A DNA stretch of 64,000 nucleotides from Leucobacter chromiireducens subsp. solipictus (GTDB taxonomy: Bacteria; Actinomycetota; Actinomycetes; Actinomycetales; Microbacteriaceae): positions 533,423 through 597,422 of the forward strand of contig NZ_QYAC01000001.1 in assembly GCF_016758195.1 (NCBI RefSeq), written 5' to 3'. Shown here in pieces: positions 37,263 through 46,661 of this stretch. The notes beneath the pieces are model-generated. The model was not told where the DNA came from and ran no database searches. It saw only the letters and a program-made list of their open reading frames with translations. Numbering within the stretch: position 1 is the first letter of the stretch; each line of letters opens with the position of its first letter. A program made the translations under genes and the position numbers.

Positions 37263-39848
37263 CTAGGCGTCCGTCGAACGCCGCGCCCGGCGCCCCATCA
37301 GGAGCGCGGCACCGAGCAGCAGCGCGGCACCGCCGAGCAACGCCGGCCACACGGCACTGCTCCCGCCGGTTGTCGCGAGCGCGCCGCCCGTGCCACCGGT
37401 CGTACCCGGGGTCGGGCCGCCATCGGTCGCGCCGTCGGTGCTGCCGTCCGTTGCGCCGTCGGTGGTCCCATCCGTCGTACCGTCGGTGGTCCCGTCTGTC
37501 GTTCCCTCGGTGGTCCCGTCCGTCGTCCCCTCGTCGCGGTCGGTGATCGTCACGGTGACGCGCTCGGGCGAACCGACGACGTCGCCGTCCGCAACCGCGG
37601 CGACGGCAACGGTGAACGTGCGAGGACCCTGGGTTCCCGCGCGATCGATCGTGGGCACGGTGAGCGTTCCGGGCTGCGCCGCGGCCGCGGCCGCGTCGCC
37701 CGCGCCGGCAGCGAACTCCACCGTGCCGTCGGCAAAGGTGAAGTCGGTGTCGCGCACCGCGCTCCCGTCCGTCGCCTCGAGCGTGGCGGAGGCGGGCCCC
37801 GCGAGCTCCGGCACGTCCGGGGCGTCCCGCACCACGGGGAGCACGGCGTCCTCGCCCTCGACAACCGTCAGGTCGGCGACGAGCGCGACGACACCGACCG
37901 CGCGTTCCACTGCGCCAACGTCGGCAGCCGCTCCCTGGGGCCGCGATACGCCGCGCTGGTCCGCCGCAACCGGGGCCGTACCGGCCGCATCCACCAACAC
38001 GGAGTCGCCCGCGGGGAGGTGCGTGGGGGTCGGGCCGCCGTGCTCACCGAGCGCGCCGAGCGCGAACTCGGCGCTCGTCGCGGACACGGCACCGGGGAGC
38101 AACTCGGACGCGGTGCGCGTCACCGTGGCCTCGTGCTGTACGGGCGTCTCCCCGACCACCACCTCGAGCGGATCCGCCGGTGCGTCGAACGCCGTCCCAC
38201 GGACGACGATCGCGTCGGCCGCGCCGGGCAGCGCCTGGGCGACCCGGACGCCGCCGCCCACAAAGGTGTTGTGCGTCAGCGCGAGCTGCGACTCGTCCCC
38301 AAAGAATCCGACGCCGAGGAAGGGTGCCCCGTCATCGCTGCCGCTGAACGTCGAGTTTTCAACCGATACCCTCGCGCCGAGGAGATCCAGCATCGAGACC
38401 GACCGCCCGGTCTCGGCATTGCCCGCGGGGTCCGCAAATGTGCTGCCGGTGATTTCGAGCCGTGCATCCCCTTCGGAGGATTGCACGGACACGAGCGCCA
38501 GGTCAGCCGCGGTGCTCGCCGAGGTGTTCGCGCGGAAGGTGGAGTCCCGGACCGTGAGGCCGGCGCCGTCCGGCGTTGCGAACCAGCCCGGGGCGGAGAT
38601 CGCCCCGGCCCCCTGGCCGGTCGAGCTGTTGCCCTCGAAGAGCGAGCCGGTCACCGCGAAGGTGTGGTCAGTGTAGTCCGATGCCGCGTTCTGATTCGCC
38701 TGGATGGCACCCGCACTGTTGATCGCGCTGTTGCCGGTGAACCGCGAGCCCTCGACAGTGAAGTCGGCTACGGGCCCGGTGATGAGGACGGCGCCGTCGT
38801 AGGATTCGTTGTCTGCCACGACCATGTCCCGCAGCACGAGGCTGGAGCGCCGGGTCTCGTCCGCGCTCACCGACACGATCGCGTCGCCCTCGTTCTGGGT
38901 GATCTCGGTCCGCTCAAGCGTGACCGTCGACACGCGCTGCGTCGAGATAGCGCCGTACCCGGCACCGCTGATGTGCGAGTCCGCGAGGCTGAGGCGGACG
39001 TCGGCACCTCCGCCGTTCATCACCGTGAGCGCCGCCTGCTCGGGCGCATCGGTGAGCGTCAGCTCCGACAGTTCGAGGGTGTTGCTCACTGACGCGTGAG
39101 CGTCAACGCCGAGCGGCGTGTTCGTGAAACTACTGTCCGAGAGCGTCAGCGCGTACTCCCCCGGGACGCTCTGCCCGTTTTCGACGCCAACCTCGAGGTT
39201 CACCCGCGAGTCCGTGGCGGTCACGCCCGTGATCGTGTCCTGCGCGGTGCCCCCGAGGCGCACCGACTCGACCCGATCGAACGTGACGTTCGACCAGCTG
39301 CCGGCGGTCGATTCCATCTCCCGCGCTTCGAAGCCCATGCCGTTCTGGACGGTGAGGTCCGCGACCGCGAAGGCGTCGACCCCGGCGGACGCGCGCAGGT
39401 AGACGCCGTTGTCCGCGAGGTCGAGCACGGAGTCGCCGCCGGCCGCGCCGGTGATCGAGAGGCTCTGCGCCTGCTCCCCGACCTCGAGTTCAAGATAGTC
39501 AACGAGGGCGATGTCGCCGATGCCGGGCTGAATCTGAATCTCGAAGGCGGTCGGTTCCGCGGCAGCCTGAGACGCGGCTTCCACCTCCGCAAACGCCGCG
39601 CGGAGCGACCCCGGCGTGGTCGGATCACCGAACGGCGTATCGAGGTTCGTGGTGACGGTGAGCACCTGCGGCGCCGCGGCCTCAGCGTGGGCGGCCTGCG
39701 AGACCGCGAGCCCGCCCCCGCCCAGCGCGCCGAGTGCGATCGCGGCGGTCCCGGCGATGCCGCGGCGAGCCCGCCGCAGTGCCCAGCCCTCGGGCCGCTC
39801 TCCGGCCCCGTGCGATGCACTGGCCCTCCGACGAATCTGTACCCCCAT
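37263..39848 (-). CDS. Cell-wall-anchored beta-helix-like surface protein
   Basis: This 861-residue secreted protein has a basic start and a signal peptide (cleavage after AHA, about residue 58). A long region (about 60-650) of short beta-strand repeats follows, rich in Asn, Thr, Ser and Gly, with SxFxxN-type turns (GSRFTGNSA, GSLFEGNSS, DSTFRANTS) as in right-handed parallel beta-helix proteins. A Calx-beta-like module is at about 665-770. A stalk of nine Thr-Asp-Gly tetrapeptides spans 774-809, and LATTG at 824-828, a membrane segment and a basic tail complete a sortase signal of the LAXTG type (class E in actinobacteria). ATG at 39848 has CGGAGG. The target ligand is unknown. Confidence 0.85.
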   Translation of the reverse strand: MGVQIRRRASASHGAGERPEGWALRRARRGIAGTAAIALGALGGGGLAVSQAAHAEAAAPQVLTVTTNLDTPFGDPTTPGSLRAAFAEVEAASQAAAEPTAFEIQIQPGIGDIALVDYLELEVGEQAQSLSITGAAGGDSVLDLADNGVYLRASAGVDAFAVADLTVQNGMGFEAREMESTAGSWSNVTFDRVESVRLGGTAQDTITGVTATDSRVNLEVGVENGQSVPGEYALTLSDSSFTNTPLGVDAHASVSNTLELSELTLTDAPEQAALTVMNGGGADVRLSLADSHISGAGYGAISTQRVSTVTLERTEITQNEGDAIVSVSADETRRSSLVLRDMVVADNESYDGAVLITGPVADFTVEGSRFTGNSAINSAGAIQANQNAASDYTDHTFAVTGSLFEGNSSTGQGAGAISAPGWFATPDGAGLTVRDSTFRANTSASTAADLALVSVQSSEGDARLEITGSTFADPAGNAETGRSVSMLDLLGARVSVENSTFSGSDDGAPFLGVGFFGDESQLALTHNTFVGGGVRVAQALPGAADAIVVRGTAFDAPADPLEVVVGETPVQHEATVTRTASELLPGAVSATSAEFALGALGEHGGPTPTHLPAGDSVLVDAAGTAPVAADQRGVSRPQGAAADVGAVERAVGVVALVADLTVVEGEDAVLPVVRDAPDVPELAGPASATLEATDGSAVRDTDFTFADGTVEFAAGAGDAAAAAAQPGTLTVPTIDRAGTQGPRTFTVAVAAVADGDVVGSPERVTVTITDRDEGTTDGTTEGTTDGTTDGTTDGTTDGATDGSTDGATDGGPTPGTTGGTGGALATTGGSSAVWPALLGGAALLLGAALLMGRRARRSTDA
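37422..37529 (-). repeat. 12-bp tandem repeat encoding a Thr-Asp-Gly stalk
   Basis: Nine 12-base units encode GTTD, GTTE, GTTD (four times), GATD, GSTD and GATD. Such in-frame repeats expand and contract easily and would change the stalk length of the surface protein without a frameshift. Confidence 0.85.
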
Positions 39849-40142
39849 GTGTTGCCTCCGCTTCGATAGACGTTGGTCTTGCCGGCCCAGGGGTGGGTTA
39901 CACCAGTTCAACGTCCACGCGTCACTGCGCAAGAAGCGGTGCGTACCCCCACGGCGCACACGCCTCAGGCTATACACCCGCCATGCGTTTGTACATTGTT
40001 TTCCGTAAAGTTCATGCCCGCTCCACCCGCGCCCGTGACACCGCGCCGATAGACTGGGCGCACGCGCGGCACGGGCACGACACGTGCCGACCCTCCCGTG
40101 CGGGGCGCGCGGATCCGACCTCGAATTTCCCGGAGCAGCCCG
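39849..40142. promoter_or_regulatory. Divergent intergenic region of the surface protein and hisN genes
   Basis: On the minus side a TGTATAGCC stretch near 39970-39978 looks like an extended -10, followed by a leader of about 110 bases to the surface protein ATG. An AT-rich patch (TTTGTACATTGTTTTCC, around 39990-40005) lies upstream of it. On the plus side TAGACT near 40050 may be the -10 box of hisN. No gene is seen. Confidence 0.4.
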
Positions 40143-40961
40143 ATGATTCCTCCCACCCCGTCCGCCGATCTCGCGTTCGCGCTCGAGCTCGCCACGCTCG
40201 CCGATGCCGTCTCGCTCCCCCGTTTCCGCGCCGCAGACCTGGCGATCTCGACCAAGCCCGATCGCACGTACGTGACGGACGCCGATCAGGCGGTCGAGCG
40301 CGCGATCCGGGAGCGGATTGAAGCCGCGCTCCCGGAGGACAGTTTCTTCGGGGAAGAATCCGGCACGGCAGACCGGGGCACCCGGCGCTGGATCATCGAC
40401 CCGATCGACGGAACCTCGAACTTCCTTCGCGGCGTCCCGAACTGGGCGACGCTGATCGCGCTCGAAGTTGACGGCGTGCAGACCGTCGGCGTGGTGTCGG
40501 CGCCCGCGTTTGGCGCGCGGTGGTGGGCTGAACTCGGAGGCGGGGCCTGGGGACAGCAGGCGGGCGAAGCGCCCCGCCGACTGCGCGTGTCCGGGGTCAG
40601 CGAGCTCGAGCACGCGTCCCTGAGTTTCCAGAGCATCGAGCAGTGGGATCTGGCGGGGTACCTCTCGCCGCTGATCTCCCTGAGCCGCGCGGTGTGGCGC
40701 GATCGCGCCTACGGCGACATGTGGTCGTACATGCTCCTCGCCGAGGGGCTCGTGGACATCGTCGCCGAGTTCGATGTGAAGCCCTACGATCTCGCGGCGC
40801 TCGTCCCGATCGTGCAGGAGGCCGGCGGCCGCTTCACCGACATCACGGGCGCGGACAGCGCGTGGAACGGCAGTTCGCTCGCCACCAACGGCGCGCTCCA
40901 CGACGCGGTGCTTGGCGTCGTCTCCGCCGCGCACGCGGCCGCCGGGGGCGAGGACTCGTGA
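40143..40961 (+). CDS. hisN: Inositol monophosphatase family phosphatase, HisN-like
   Basis: This 272-residue Mg-dependent phosphatase has the first metal-site motif GEESG, the DPIDGTSNF motif and the late second-site region VKPYDLAAL. The sequence resembles actinobacterial histidinol-phosphate phosphatase HisN, but inositol phosphatases of the same family are hard to exclude. ATG at 40143 has CGGAGC; an in-frame extension upstream is Arg-rich and unsupported. It overlaps the next gene by four bases (GTGA). Confidence 0.8.
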   Translation: MIPPTPSADLAFALELATLADAVSLPRFRAADLAISTKPDRTYVTDADQAVERAIRERIEAALPEDSFFGEESGTADRGTRRWIIDPIDGTSNFLRGVPNWATLIALEVDGVQTVGVVSAPAFGARWWAELGGGAWGQQAGEAPRRLRVSGVSELEHASLSFQSIEQWDLAGYLSPLISLSRAVWRDRAYGDMWSYMLLAEGLVDIVAEFDVKPYDLAALVPIVQEAGGRFTDITGADSAWNGSSLATNGALHDAVLGVVSAAHAAAGGEDS

Positions 40962-41359
40962 ACGGCGACGCACGGTCCCGCACCCCTGCGCTCGTCCCGG
41001 TGCTGGCGTTCGTCGGTGACGCGGCGCTGGTCATCCTGTTCGCGGCGCTCGGCCGCGGCAGTCACGCGCGCGAGGCCACGCTGCTCGGCCTCGTCGATAC
41101 CGCCTGGCCGTTCCTTGCGGCACTCGCCGTGTCGTGGGTCGTGGCACGCGCGTGGCGACGCCCCGCGGCGCTCCTCGGCACCGGGCTTCCCGTGTGGCTC
41201 GGCACCGTCGTGCTCGGGCTCGGGCTACGGTGGGTGAGCGGGGGCGGCATGGCACCCGCGTTCATGCTGGTCACGCTGCTCACGCTCGGGCTCTTCCTGC
41301 TCGGCTGGCGCGGGATCGCGGCGCTCGCCATGCGGCTGCGACGCCCGCGCGGCGCGTAG
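40958..41359 (+). CDS. DUF3054 membrane protein
   Basis: The 133-residue protein has four membrane segments and matches what I recall of DUF3054: an early LAFVGDAALVILFAALGRGSH, the WPFLAALAVSWVVARAWRRP block and a GTGLPVWLGTVVLGLGLR segment. Function unknown. The GTG at 40958 overlaps the hisN stop (GTGA), so the two are co-translated. A bidirectional hairpin follows. Confidence 0.8.
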   Translation: MNGDARSRTPALVPVLAFVGDAALVILFAALGRGSHAREATLLGLVDTAWPFLAALAVSWVVARAWRRPAALLGTGLPVWLGTVVLGLGLRWVSGGGMAPAFMLVTLLTLGLFLLGWRGIAALAMRLRRPRGA

Positions 41360-41382
41360 CCCGCGCAGCGCGTACGCCGAAA

Positions 41383-41418
41383 ACCTCGCCGCAGGCCGGG
41401 CACAGCCCGCGGCGAGGT
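41383..41418. terminator. Bidirectional terminator between DUF3054 and GAPDH genes
   Basis: ACCTCGCCGC and GCGGCGAGGT form a 10-bp stem with A-rich and T-containing flanks on opposite sides, in the 92-base convergent gap. Confidence 0.75.
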
Positions 41419-41451
41419 GGTTTCGGGAGAGTCTCGGAAGTGCTGGGCCGC

Positions 41452-42453
41452 TTAGCCCGCGGCGAGCATCCGCAGCGCGGCAACCGCGCGGTTGGAGAAG
41501 CCCCACTCGTTGTCGTACCAGGCGACGACCTTCACGTGCTTCCCGGAGACGTGGGTGAGCTCGGAGTCGAAGATCGACGAGTGCGGGTTGCCCACGATGT
41601 CGGTGGACACGAGCGGCTCCTCGGAGTATTCGAGCACACCGTCGAGACGGCCGTCGGCGGCGTCCCGGTACGCGGCGAGGACCTCGTCACGAGTCACGTC
41701 GCGGGAGACGGTGGCGTGCAGTTCAACGATCGAGCCCACCGGCACGGGCACCCGGAGCGAGCTGCCGGACAGTTTGCCGTCAAGCTGCGGGAGCACGAGG
41801 CCGATGGCCTTCGCCGCACCCGTGGAGGTCGGCACGATGTTGAGCGCCGCGGCCCGGGCGCGACGCAGGTCGGCGTGCGGGGCGTCCTGCAGACGCTGGT
41901 CCTGCGTGTACGCGTGCACGGTGCTCATCGAGCCGTACTCGATCCCGGCGAGGTCGTCGAGGACCTGGGCCAGCGGGGCGAGCGCGTTCGTGGTGCACGA
42001 GGCGTTTGACACGATCGTGTGCTGGGCGGCGTCGTAGCGGTCGTCGTTCACGCCGACGACCACCGTCAGGTCGGCCCCCTTCGAGGGTGCGCTCACGAGG
42101 ACGCGGCGAGCCCCGGCATCGATATGCTGCCGGGCGTCCTCCGCGGCAGTAAAGAACCCGGTGGACTCGAGAACGGCGTCGATCTGCAGTTCAGCCCACG
42201 GGAGCTTCGACGGCTCGCGCTCCGCGAACACCCGGATGCGGCGTTCACCGACCACGAGGTGGTCGCCGTCCACGCTGACCTCGACGGGCAGCGTGCCGTA
42301 GAGGCTGTCGCGCTTCAGCAGATGCGCGAGGGTGGCCGGATCGGTGAGATCGTTGATCGCGACCACGTCCAAGCCGCTCTCGCCGTCCAGGATCGCTCGG
42401 AGTACGCCGCGTCCGATGCGCCCGAACCCGTTAATTGCTACCCGACCAGTCAT
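41452..42453 (-). CDS. gap: Glyceraldehyde-3-phosphate dehydrogenase, type I
   Basis: This 333-residue phosphorylating GAPDH has the INGFGRIGR nucleotide site, INDLTD with Asp at about 35 (NAD preference), the catalytic cysteine in ASCTTNALAPL (C153), and WYDNEWGFSNR at the end. The gene stands alone; pgk and tpiA do not follow as they do beside the usual glycolytic gap. It may therefore be a second, gluconeogenic or alternative copy. ATG at 42453 has GAGGAA. A palindrome overlapping a likely -10 lies about 80 bases upstream. Confidence 0.93.
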   Translation of the reverse strand: MTGRVAINGFGRIGRGVLRAILDGESGLDVVAINDLTDPATLAHLLKRDSLYGTLPVEVSVDGDHLVVGERRIRVFAEREPSKLPWAELQIDAVLESTGFFTAAEDARQHIDAGARRVLVSAPSKGADLTVVVGVNDDRYDAAQHTIVSNASCTTNALAPLAQVLDDLAGIEYGSMSTVHAYTQDQRLQDAPHADLRRARAAALNIVPTSTGAAKAIGLVLPQLDGKLSGSSLRVPVPVGSIVELHATVSRDVTRDEVLAAYRDAADGRLDGVLEYSEEPLVSTDIVGNPHSSIFDSELTHVSGKHVKVVAWYDNEWGFSNRAVAALRMLAAG

Positions 42454-42527
42454 TTCCTCGCGTTCTCCATTCCGTCGCACTGTGCGAACCCTCTGGTACC
42501 ACTCTGGCCGGACTCACGAAGCTCCGC

Positions 42528-42547
42528 GAGTGGCGCTATAGCCACTC
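42528..42547. promoter_or_regulatory. Inverted repeat at the gap promoter
   Basis: GAGTGGC-GCTATA-GCCACTC is a 7-bp inverted repeat whose centre holds TATAGC on the minus strand, a likely -10 box for the GAPDH gene. A regulator bound here would cover the promoter. Confidence 0.55.
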
Positions 42548-42620
42548 TTCGCACGGATCATGCCAACTTGGGGCGAAGCTCGGGCCGGGGCACCGGGCCG
42601 AGCCGCCCAGGACCGGGCGG

Positions 42621-43562
42621 TCAGCGCTCTCGGGAGAAGGTACTGCGGTAGTCAGTCGGCGTGGTGCCGAGCACGGCGCGGAAGTGGCGGCGCAGGTTCG
42701 TGGCCGAACCGAGCCCGACCGTCGCGGCGATCTCGTCCACCCCGAGATTCGTTTCCTCGAGCAGTTCCCTGGCGCGGTCCACGCGCGCCCGCATGATCCA
42801 TTGCATGGGGGAATACCCGGTCTCATCGAGAAAACGCCGGGAGAAGGTGCGGGATGACACCCGGGCGTGAGCGGCGAGCTGCGCGATACCGAGCGGTTCG
42901 GCGAGGTGCCGCAACGCCCACTCGCGGGTCTGGGTGAAGCGCTCGCCGTGCGGGGCGGGGACGCCCTGCGGGAGGTACTGGGCCTGTCCCCCACTCCGGT
43001 ACGGGGCCGCGACCAGACGGCGCGCGGCGTGATTGGCGATCGCCATTCCGGCTTCTTTGCGCAGGATGTGCAGGCACAGGTCGATCCCGGACGCGGCACC
43101 CGCGGAGGTGAGGACGGAGCCCTCATCCACGAAGAGCACGCGCTCGTCCACCTGGACCTCGGGGTAGCGCTCCGCGAGGATGCGTGAATAGTGCCAGTGC
43201 GTGGTGGCGCGCTTGCCGTCGAGCAGCCCGGTCTCGGCGAGCGCGAACGCCCCGGTGGAAATCGCGGCCAGCCGCGCTCCCCGGGCGTGCGCGGTGCGGA
43301 GCGCCTGGGTGAGTTCGAGGGGAGGCGGGTCTCGGTCCGGGTTGCGGGTCCCGGGAACGAAGATCAGGTCTGCGCGTTCGAGCGCGTCGAGCCCGTGCTC
43401 AACGTGATACGAGAGGCCGTCCCCGCCCGCGATCAGGCCCGGCCGCACGCCGCACACGTCCACCGTGTAGGGCATGCTCTTGCGCTGGGTGAAGACCTGC
43501 GCGGGGATGCCCACGTCCAGGGGTTTTGCTCCTTCGAGCACCACGACCGCGACTCGCCTCAT
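42621..43562 (-). CDS. GlxA-family transcriptional regulator (DJ-1/PfpI plus AraC)
   Basis: The 313-residue regulator has an N-terminal DJ-1/PfpI-like ligand domain (about 1-180) and a C-terminal AraC double helix-turn-helix ([21 protein letters not shown] and [20 protein letters not shown]). The nucleophile-elbow position reads AISTGAF, with Ser where amidase relatives have Cys, so it is probably a sensor. ATG at 43562 has a close GGAGGG and a TACGCT box seven bases upstream; a longer frame upstream is unlikely. It is divergent from hutU and may sense nitrogen or amino acid status, but no target is proven. Confidence 0.85.
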   Translation of the reverse strand: MRRVAVVVLEGAKPLDVGIPAQVFTQRKSMPYTVDVCGVRPGLIAGGDGLSYHVEHGLDALERADLIFVPGTRNPDRDPPPLELTQALRTAHARGARLAAISTGAFALAETGLLDGKRATTHWHYSRILAERYPEVQVDERVLFVDEGSVLTSAGAASGIDLCLHILRKEAGMAIANHAARRLVAAPYRSGGQAQYLPQGVPAPHGERFTQTREWALRHLAEPLGIAQLAAHARVSSRTFSRRFLDETGYSPMQWIMRARVDRARELLEETNLGVDEIAATVGLGSATNLRRHFRAVLGTTPTDYRSTFSRER

Positions 43563-43569
43563 ACCCTCC

Positions 43570-43575
43570 AGCGTA
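43570..43575 (-). promoter_or_regulatory. Candidate -10 box of the GlxA-family gene
   Basis: TACGCT-GGAGGGT-ATG. It fits the leaderless pattern, though GGAGGG could also be a ribosome binding site in a transcript starting further upstream. Confidence 0.4.
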
Positions 43576-43620
43576 CGGCCTTCGGGGCGCGTTTTCCCAG
43601 CCAGTGAGACCGGCGCATGC

Positions 43621-43638
43621 CGTCTGGGATCCCGGACA
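43621..43638. promoter_or_regulatory. Probable HutR operator upstream of hutU
   Basis: CGTCTGGGATCCCGGACA differs from the perfect palindrome at 56660-56677 at two positions. It contains a near match to TCTGNNATNCCAGA, the motif I recall for the IclR-type HutR of corynebacteria. It lies 97 bases before the hutU ATG and 58 bases before the GlxA-family start on the other side. Confidence 0.7.
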
Positions 43639-43734
43639 GTGACCCGGTGTCTCGCGTTGTTCGCCCCCGCTCCGCACGATGAGATGGAGTCATGCGTTGC
43701 ACGGTCGCAACGCCTCTCCCGAAAGGACCCGAGC

Positions 43735-45432
43735 ATGACTCTCCCCGGCGCACGCCCCGTCCGCGCACCTCGCGGCACCGACCTCTCCGCCAAGAGCTGG
43801 CAGACCGAGGCTCCGCTCCGCATGCTGATGAACAATCTCGACCCCGAGGTCGCGGAACGCCCCGACGATCTCGTCGTCTACGGCGGGACCGGACGTGCCG
43901 CGCGCAGCTGGGAGGCCTACGACGCCATCGTCGACACGCTCCGCGATCTCGAGGAGGACGAGACCCTGCTCGTGCAGTCGGGCAAGCCCGTGGGCGTGTT
44001 CCGCACGAACGTGTGGGCCCCGCGCGTGCTCATCGCGAACTCGAATCTCGTGGGCGACTGGGCCACCTGGCCCGAGTTCCGCAAGCTCGAGGCCGAGGGC
44101 CTGATGATGTACGGGCAGATGACCGCCGGATCCTGGATCTACATCGGCACCCAGGGCATTCTGCAGGGCACCTTCGAGACCTTCGCTGCGATCGCGCGCA
44201 AGCGCTTCGGCGGCAGCCTCGCCGGCACGATCACCCTCACCGGCGGCTGCGGCGGCATGGGCGGTGCCCAGCCGCTCTCGGTCACCCTCAACGACGGTGC
44301 CTGCCTCATCGTCGACGTCGACGAGTCGCGGCTGCAGCGCCGCGCGGGCAAGCGCTACCTGGACGAGGTCACGAGCGATCTCGACGAAGCGCTCGCGAAG
44401 GTGCAGCAGGCGAAGGATGAGCGTCGCGGTTGGTCGGTCGGGCTCGTCGGCAACGCGGCCGAGGTGTTCCCCGAGATCCTGCGCCGGCATCGCGCCGGCG
44501 AGATCACGATCGATATCGTGACGGATCAGACAAGCGCCCACGATCCCCTCTCGTACCTGCCGATCGGCTACGACGTGGCGGATCGTCTGGCCCGGGCCGA
44601 GGCCGACCCCGAGGGCTTCACCCGCGACGCCCGGGCGGCAATGGCCGCCCACGTCCAGGCAATGGTGGAGTTCCAGGACGCCGGTGCCGAGGTCTTCGAC
44701 TACGGCAACTCGATCCGCGATGAAGCCCGGCAGGGCGGCTACGACCGCGCCTTCGAGTTCCCCGGGTTCGTCCCGGCCTACATCCGGCCCCTGTTCTGCG
44801 AGGGCCTCGGGCCGTTCCGCTGGGCAGCGCTCTCGGGCGATCCCGAGGACATCCGCGTCACGGATGAGGCGCTGCTCGAGCTCTTCCCGGAGAACGCCCA
44901 CCTGCACCGCTGGATCCGCGCGGCCCAGGAGCGCGTCGAGTTCGAGGGACTCCCCGCACGCATCTGCTGGCTCGGCTACGGCGACCGCGCGAAGGCCGCG
45001 GTCCGCTTCAACGAGCTCGTCGCCGAGGGCAAGATCAGCGCGCCGATCGTGATCGGCCGCGACCACCTCGACTCGGGATCCGTCGCCTCGCCGTACCGCG
45101 AGACCGAGGCCATGGCCGACGGCTCCGATGCGATCGCGGACTGGCCCCTGCTCAACGCCCTCACGGCCGCATCCTCGGGTGCGACCTGGGTCTCCCTGCA
45201 CCACGGCGGCGGGGTGGGCATCGGCCGCTCGATCCACTCCGGCCAGGTCTCCGTCGCAGACGGCACGCCGCTCGCTGCGGAGAAGCTGCAGCGTCTGCTC
45301 ACCAACGACCCTGGCATGGGCGTCATCCGGCACGTCGACGCCGGCTACCAGCGCGCGGTCGATGTCGCCGCGGAGCGCGGGGTCCGCGTTCCGATGACGC
45401 CGACCATCCGCAACACCGACGAGGCGTGGTAG
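43735..45432 (+). CDS. hutU: Urocanate hydratase
   Basis: HutU hydrates urocanate to imidazolonepropionate, the second step of histidine breakdown, using a tightly bound NAD+. The 565-residue product has the [12 protein letters not shown] nucleotide site, [27 protein letters not shown] and [19 protein letters not shown] blocks and is of normal length. ATG at 43735 has GAAAGGA; a longer open frame upstream overlaps the operator and the divergent gene. hutI follows after 26 bases, so the two form an operon. Confidence 0.97.
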   Translation: MTLPGARPVRAPRGTDLSAKSWQTEAPLRMLMNNLDPEVAERPDDLVVYGGTGRAARSWEAYDAIVDTLRDLEEDETLLVQSGKPVGVFRTNVWAPRVLIANSNLVGDWATWPEFRKLEAEGLMMYGQMTAGSWIYIGTQGILQGTFETFAAIARKRFGGSLAGTITLTGGCGGMGGAQPLSVTLNDGACLIVDVDESRLQRRAGKRYLDEVTSDLDEALAKVQQAKDERRGWSVGLVGNAAEVFPEILRRHRAGEITIDIVTDQTSAHDPLSYLPIGYDVADRLARAEADPEGFTRDARAAMAAHVQAMVEFQDAGAEVFDYGNSIRDEARQGGYDRAFEFPGFVPAYIRPLFCEGLGPFRWAALSGDPEDIRVTDEALLELFPENAHLHRWIRAAQERVEFEGLPARICWLGYGDRAKAAVRFNELVAEGKISAPIVIGRDHLDSGSVASPYRETEAMADGSDAIADWPLLNALTAASSGATWVSLHHGGGVGIGRSIHSGQVSVADGTPLAAEKLQRLLTNDPGMGVIRHVDAGYQRAVDVAAERGVRVPMTPTIRNTDEAW

Positions 45433-45458
45433 AAACAAGGCATGGGTGAACCGACATC

Positions 45459-46661
45459 ATGACGCACACACTGCTGATCGACAATATCGGCGAACTCACG
45501 ACCAATGTGGGTGAGCGGCTCCGCGATGCCGCGGTAGTCGTCGCCGACGGGGCGATTGCGTGGGTGGGTGCGTCCGCCGACGCACCCACCGCGGATGAGC
45601 GCTTCGACGCAGCCGGGCGGGCACTCCTGCCCGGCTGGGTCGACTCCCACTCGCACCTCGTGTTCGCCGGCGACCGCACCGCCGAGTTCGAGGCCCGGAT
45701 GGCTGGCGAGGCGTACGCGGCCGGGGGAATCAATGTCACGGTAGCGGCGACCCGAGCCGCCTCCGACGCGGAGCTCGAGGCGAATCTGACGCGCCTCGTG
45801 GCCGAGGCCCGACGCGGTGGCACGACCACCCTGGAGACCAAGACCGGCTACGGCCTCACCACCCCAGATGAGGTGCGCGCGGCCCAGATCGCGGGCCGCC
45901 ACGCCGACGCGGTGACGTTCCTCGGTGCCCACGTGGTGCCCGCCGGATCGGATCCGGACGCGTATCTCGATCTCGTGACGGGGCCGATGCTCGACGCGGT
46001 CGCCCCGTTCGTGAGCGCCGTGGACGTGTTCTGCGAGGAGGGCGCCTTCGACCGCGCGGCGTCAGCCCGCGTGCTCGATGCCGCGCGCCGGCACGGCCTG
46101 GCCACCCGCGTGCACGGGAACCAGCTGGGCCACGGCCCCGGGGTGCAGCTCGCCGTGGAGTACGAGGCCCTGAGCGTGGATCACGTCGGATTCCTGAGCG
46201 ACGCGGATATCGCGGCGCTCGCGGGCTCCTGGGCGGACGGTCGCCGCGGCACGGTCGCGACGGTGCTGCCCGCCTGTGACCTCTCCACGCGGATGCCGCT
46301 GGCACCCGCCCGGCAGCTCCTCGACGCCGGGGTCACCGTCGCGATCGCGTCGAACGGCAACCCCGGGACCTCGTACACGAGCTCGATGGCGTTTTGCGTC
46401 GCGACCGCCGTGCTGCAAATGGGGCTCACAATCGCGGAGGCCGTGCGCGCGGCAACGCTCGGCGGCGCCATCGCCCTCGGCATGCACGAGGACGGGTGGC
46501 GGGACCCGAGCGGCGCGATCCAGCGCCGGGTCGGCGTCATCGAGCCCGGGGCGCGGGCCGACCTCCACCTGCTCGACGCCCCCGCGGCGACCCACCTCGC
46601 CTACCGCCCAGGCATGCCGCTCACCGCGGCCGTGTGGCGGGCCGGGACGCGCGTCGTTTAG
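45459..46661 (+). CDS. hutI: Imidazolonepropionase
   Basis: HutI opens the ring of imidazolonepropionate to N-formimidoyl-glutamate. This 400-residue amidohydrolase has the metal motif DSHSHLVFAGDR, TLETKTGYGL, the HGNQLGH histidines and VDHVGFL. The block that usually reads (S/T)DxNPG reads SNGNPGTSYTSSM here, so the expected catalytic/metal aspartate is Asn (codon AAC). This could lower activity, or be a lineage variant; I am not sure which. The stop overlaps the convergent ABC transporter gene by four bases with no terminator between. Confidence 0.92.
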   Translation: MTHTLLIDNIGELTTNVGERLRDAAVVVADGAIAWVGASADAPTADERFDAAGRALLPGWVDSHSHLVFAGDRTAEFEARMAGEAYAAGGINVTVAATRAASDAELEANLTRLVAEARRGGTTTLETKTGYGLTTPDEVRAAQIAGRHADAVTFLGAHVVPAGSDPDAYLDLVTGPMLDAVAPFVSAVDVFCEEGAFDRAASARVLDAARRHGLATRVHGNQLGHGPGVQLAVEYEALSVDHVGFLSDADIAALAGSWADGRRGTVATVLPACDLSTRMPLAPARQLLDAGVTVAIASNGNPGTSYTSSMAFCVATAVLQMGLTIAEAVRAATLGGAIALGMHEDGWRDPSGAIQRRVGVIEPGARADLHLLDAPAATHLAYRPGMPLTAAVWRAGTRVV

